Of a DNA stretch of 64,000 bases, positions 63,252 through 64,000 are shown piece by piece. Under the pieces are notes generated by a model that saw only the letters and a list, made by a program, of their open reading frames with translations, made no database searches and was not told the DNA's origin. The translations under genes and the position numbers were made by a program. Source of the stretch: UBA1858 sp965262455 (lineage in GTDB: Bacteria; Pseudomonadota; Gammaproteobacteria; UBA4575); contig CBDHFH010000003.1 in assembly GCA_965262455.1 (NCBI GenBank), forward strand, positions 310,001-374,000, read 5' to 3'. Position 1 is the first letter of the stretch; each line of letters opens with the position of its first letter.

Positions 63252-63716
63252 TTATATTGCACCGGTAAATTGATTTTGGCGCCAGGCCTCATAAATAAAA
63301 ATCGCCACCGTGTTGGACAAATTAATACTGCGACTATTTTCTAGCATCGGCACGCGTAAAATGTGCTGCGGCATAAACTCAGCCAATATTCGTTCTGGTA
63401 ATCCGCGGGTCTCAGGGCCAAAAATAAATACGTCGCCCGCTTGGTATTGTATGTCTGTATAATGCGCGGTGCCTTTGGTGGAACAAGCAAACAGTCGCCT
63501 CGCTGACAGTTGTTTAAGGCATGAAGCATAGTCAGGGTATTCTTTAACTAGACGTTTATCTATGTAGTCTAAGCCTGCACGACGCATGCGTTTGTCATCA
63601 ATTTCAAAACCAAGTGGGTGAATTAAATGCAATTGGCAGCCACTGTTTGCACACAGGCGCATAATATTGCCCGTGTTGGGTGGAATTTCCGGTTCATATA
63701 AAACAATGTGAAACAT
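63252..63716 (-). CDS. trmL: tRNA (cytidine/uridine-2'-O-)-methyltransferase TrmL
   Basis: Methylates the wobble ribose of tRNA(Leu) species. The 154-residue SPOUT enzyme has MFHIVLYEPEIPPNTGNIMRLCANSGCQLHLIHPLGFE at 1-38, AGLDY, FGPETRGLP near 97-105 and MLENSRSINLSNTVAIFIYEAWRQ near 120-143 (trefoil-knot AdoMet site). Length matches E. coli TrmL. Its ATG shares a CATG with the divergent pyrD start. Confidence 0.96.
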   Translation of the reverse strand: MFHIVLYEPEIPPNTGNIMRLCANSGCQLHLIHPLGFEIDDKRMRRAGLDYIDKRLVKEYPDYASCLKQLSARRLFACSTKGTAHYTDIQYQAGDVFIFGPETRGLPERILAEFMPQHILRVPMLENSRSINLSNTVAIFIYEAWRQNQFTGAI

Positions 63717-64000
63717 GAGCGTTAAATATCAACAATTAGCTAGTGAATTCTGTGGTCTATCATTGCAAACACCCTTAGTGTTGTTATCGGGCTGTGTGGG
63801 GTTTGGCCAAGAATACACGCGTGTGGTGGGATATTCTAATCAAGAAGTGGGCGCTATCTGTTTAAAAGGAACCACCTTAGACAATCGCTTGGGCAATCCT
63901 GCCCACCGTATTTATGAAACGCCGGCCGGTATGCTGAATGCGATTGGATTGCAGAATCCTGGGGCACATGCTGTGGTTAATGATTACTTACCAAAACTTG
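63715..64000 (+). CDS. pyrD: Dihydroorotate dehydrogenase, class 1B-like, N-terminal part
   Basis: A frame open to the right edge, 95 complete codons. It begins MSVKYQQLASEFCGLSLQTP and has LSGCVGFGQEY, LKGTTLDNRLGNPAHRIYETPAG and MLNAIGLQNPG, the N-terminal pattern of class 1 (1B type) PyrD. This enzyme uses FMN in pyrimidine synthesis; the 1B form works with PyrK and NAD+. An in-frame TGA lies just upstream, so ATG 63715 is the only start. Most Gammaproteobacteria have membrane-bound class 2. Whether pyrK follows is outside the window. Confidence 0.85.
   Translation, partial: MSVKYQQLASEFCGLSLQTPLVLLSGCVGFGQEYTRVVGYSNQEVGAICLKGTTLDNRLGNPAHRIYETPAGMLNAIGLQNPGAHAVVNDYLPKL

Overview
The window is 64 kb of chromosomal DNA with low GC (about 40 percent by eye). 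It is almost fully coding, with few gaps above 200 bp and none above 300 bp. The gene orders gmk-rpoZ-spoT-recG, ispB/rplU-rpmA-obgE-proB-rpsT-murJ-ribF-ileS-lspA-ispH next to fimU-pilVWX-pilY1-pilE, and envC-ctpA-yibQ / yibN-grxC-secB-gpsA-trmL are typical of Gammaproteobacteria; the second is close to the Pseudomonas order. I cannot name a genus. I saw no rRNA, tRNA, insertion sequence, prophage, integron or CRISPR array.

Layout. 1-6545 (+): an Mrp/Mnh-type cation:proton antiporter operon with three NuoL/M/N-like subunits and a stand-alone DUF4040 subunit instead of a full MrpA. 6571-8566: a SnoaL-like protein diverging from a Rieske ferredoxin, a BASS-family transporter and a small membrane protein. 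8573-15203 (-): recG, ridA, spoT, rpoZ, gmk, then an OmpA-type lipoprotein behind its own terminator. 15415-16998 (+): two tandem paralogues of an unrecognised family and a 25-residue membrane peptide. 17085-26029 (-): phoB-phoR-pstS-pstC-pstA-pstB-phoU with two candidate Pho boxes and a pstS/pstC attenuator. 26205-33716: a PAP2 phosphatase (frameshifted), a PlcP-like metallophosphoesterase with its own candidate Pho box, two GT4 glycosyltransferases, ppk1 and ppx. 33770-38885 (-): ispB-cysS and gspA-gspB. 39146-49356: rplU-rpmA-obgE-proB, rpsT, murJ-ribF-ileS-lspA-ispH. 49359-56796 (-): the type IV pilus minor pilin and PilY1 operon. 57051-60527 (-): envC, ctpA, yibQ. 60608-64000: a dithiol ArsR regulator, rhodanese, grxC, secB, gpsA, trmL and the start of a class 1B-like pyrD.

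How it fits together. The middle third reads as a phosphate island: sensing (PhoR/PhoB/PhoU), uptake (PstSCAB), storage and release of polyphosphate (Ppk1/Ppx), and a probable lipid-remodelling module in which a PlcP-like enzyme would remove phospholipid head groups and two GT4 enzymes would glycosylate the diacylglycerol. That last function is inferred from family, position and a by-eye Pho box.

Points for a second look. Three genes (ppx, a SnoaL-like gene and the DUF4040 antiporter subunit) appear to start at AUU or AUC codons behind good Shine-Dalgarno sequences. Three others (pstS, PAP2, fimU) carry single-base frameshifts that may be sequencing errors or real lesions. The tandem unknown paralogues, the palindrome array between pstB and phoU, and the CATG shared by the trmL and pyrD start codons are the least explained structures.
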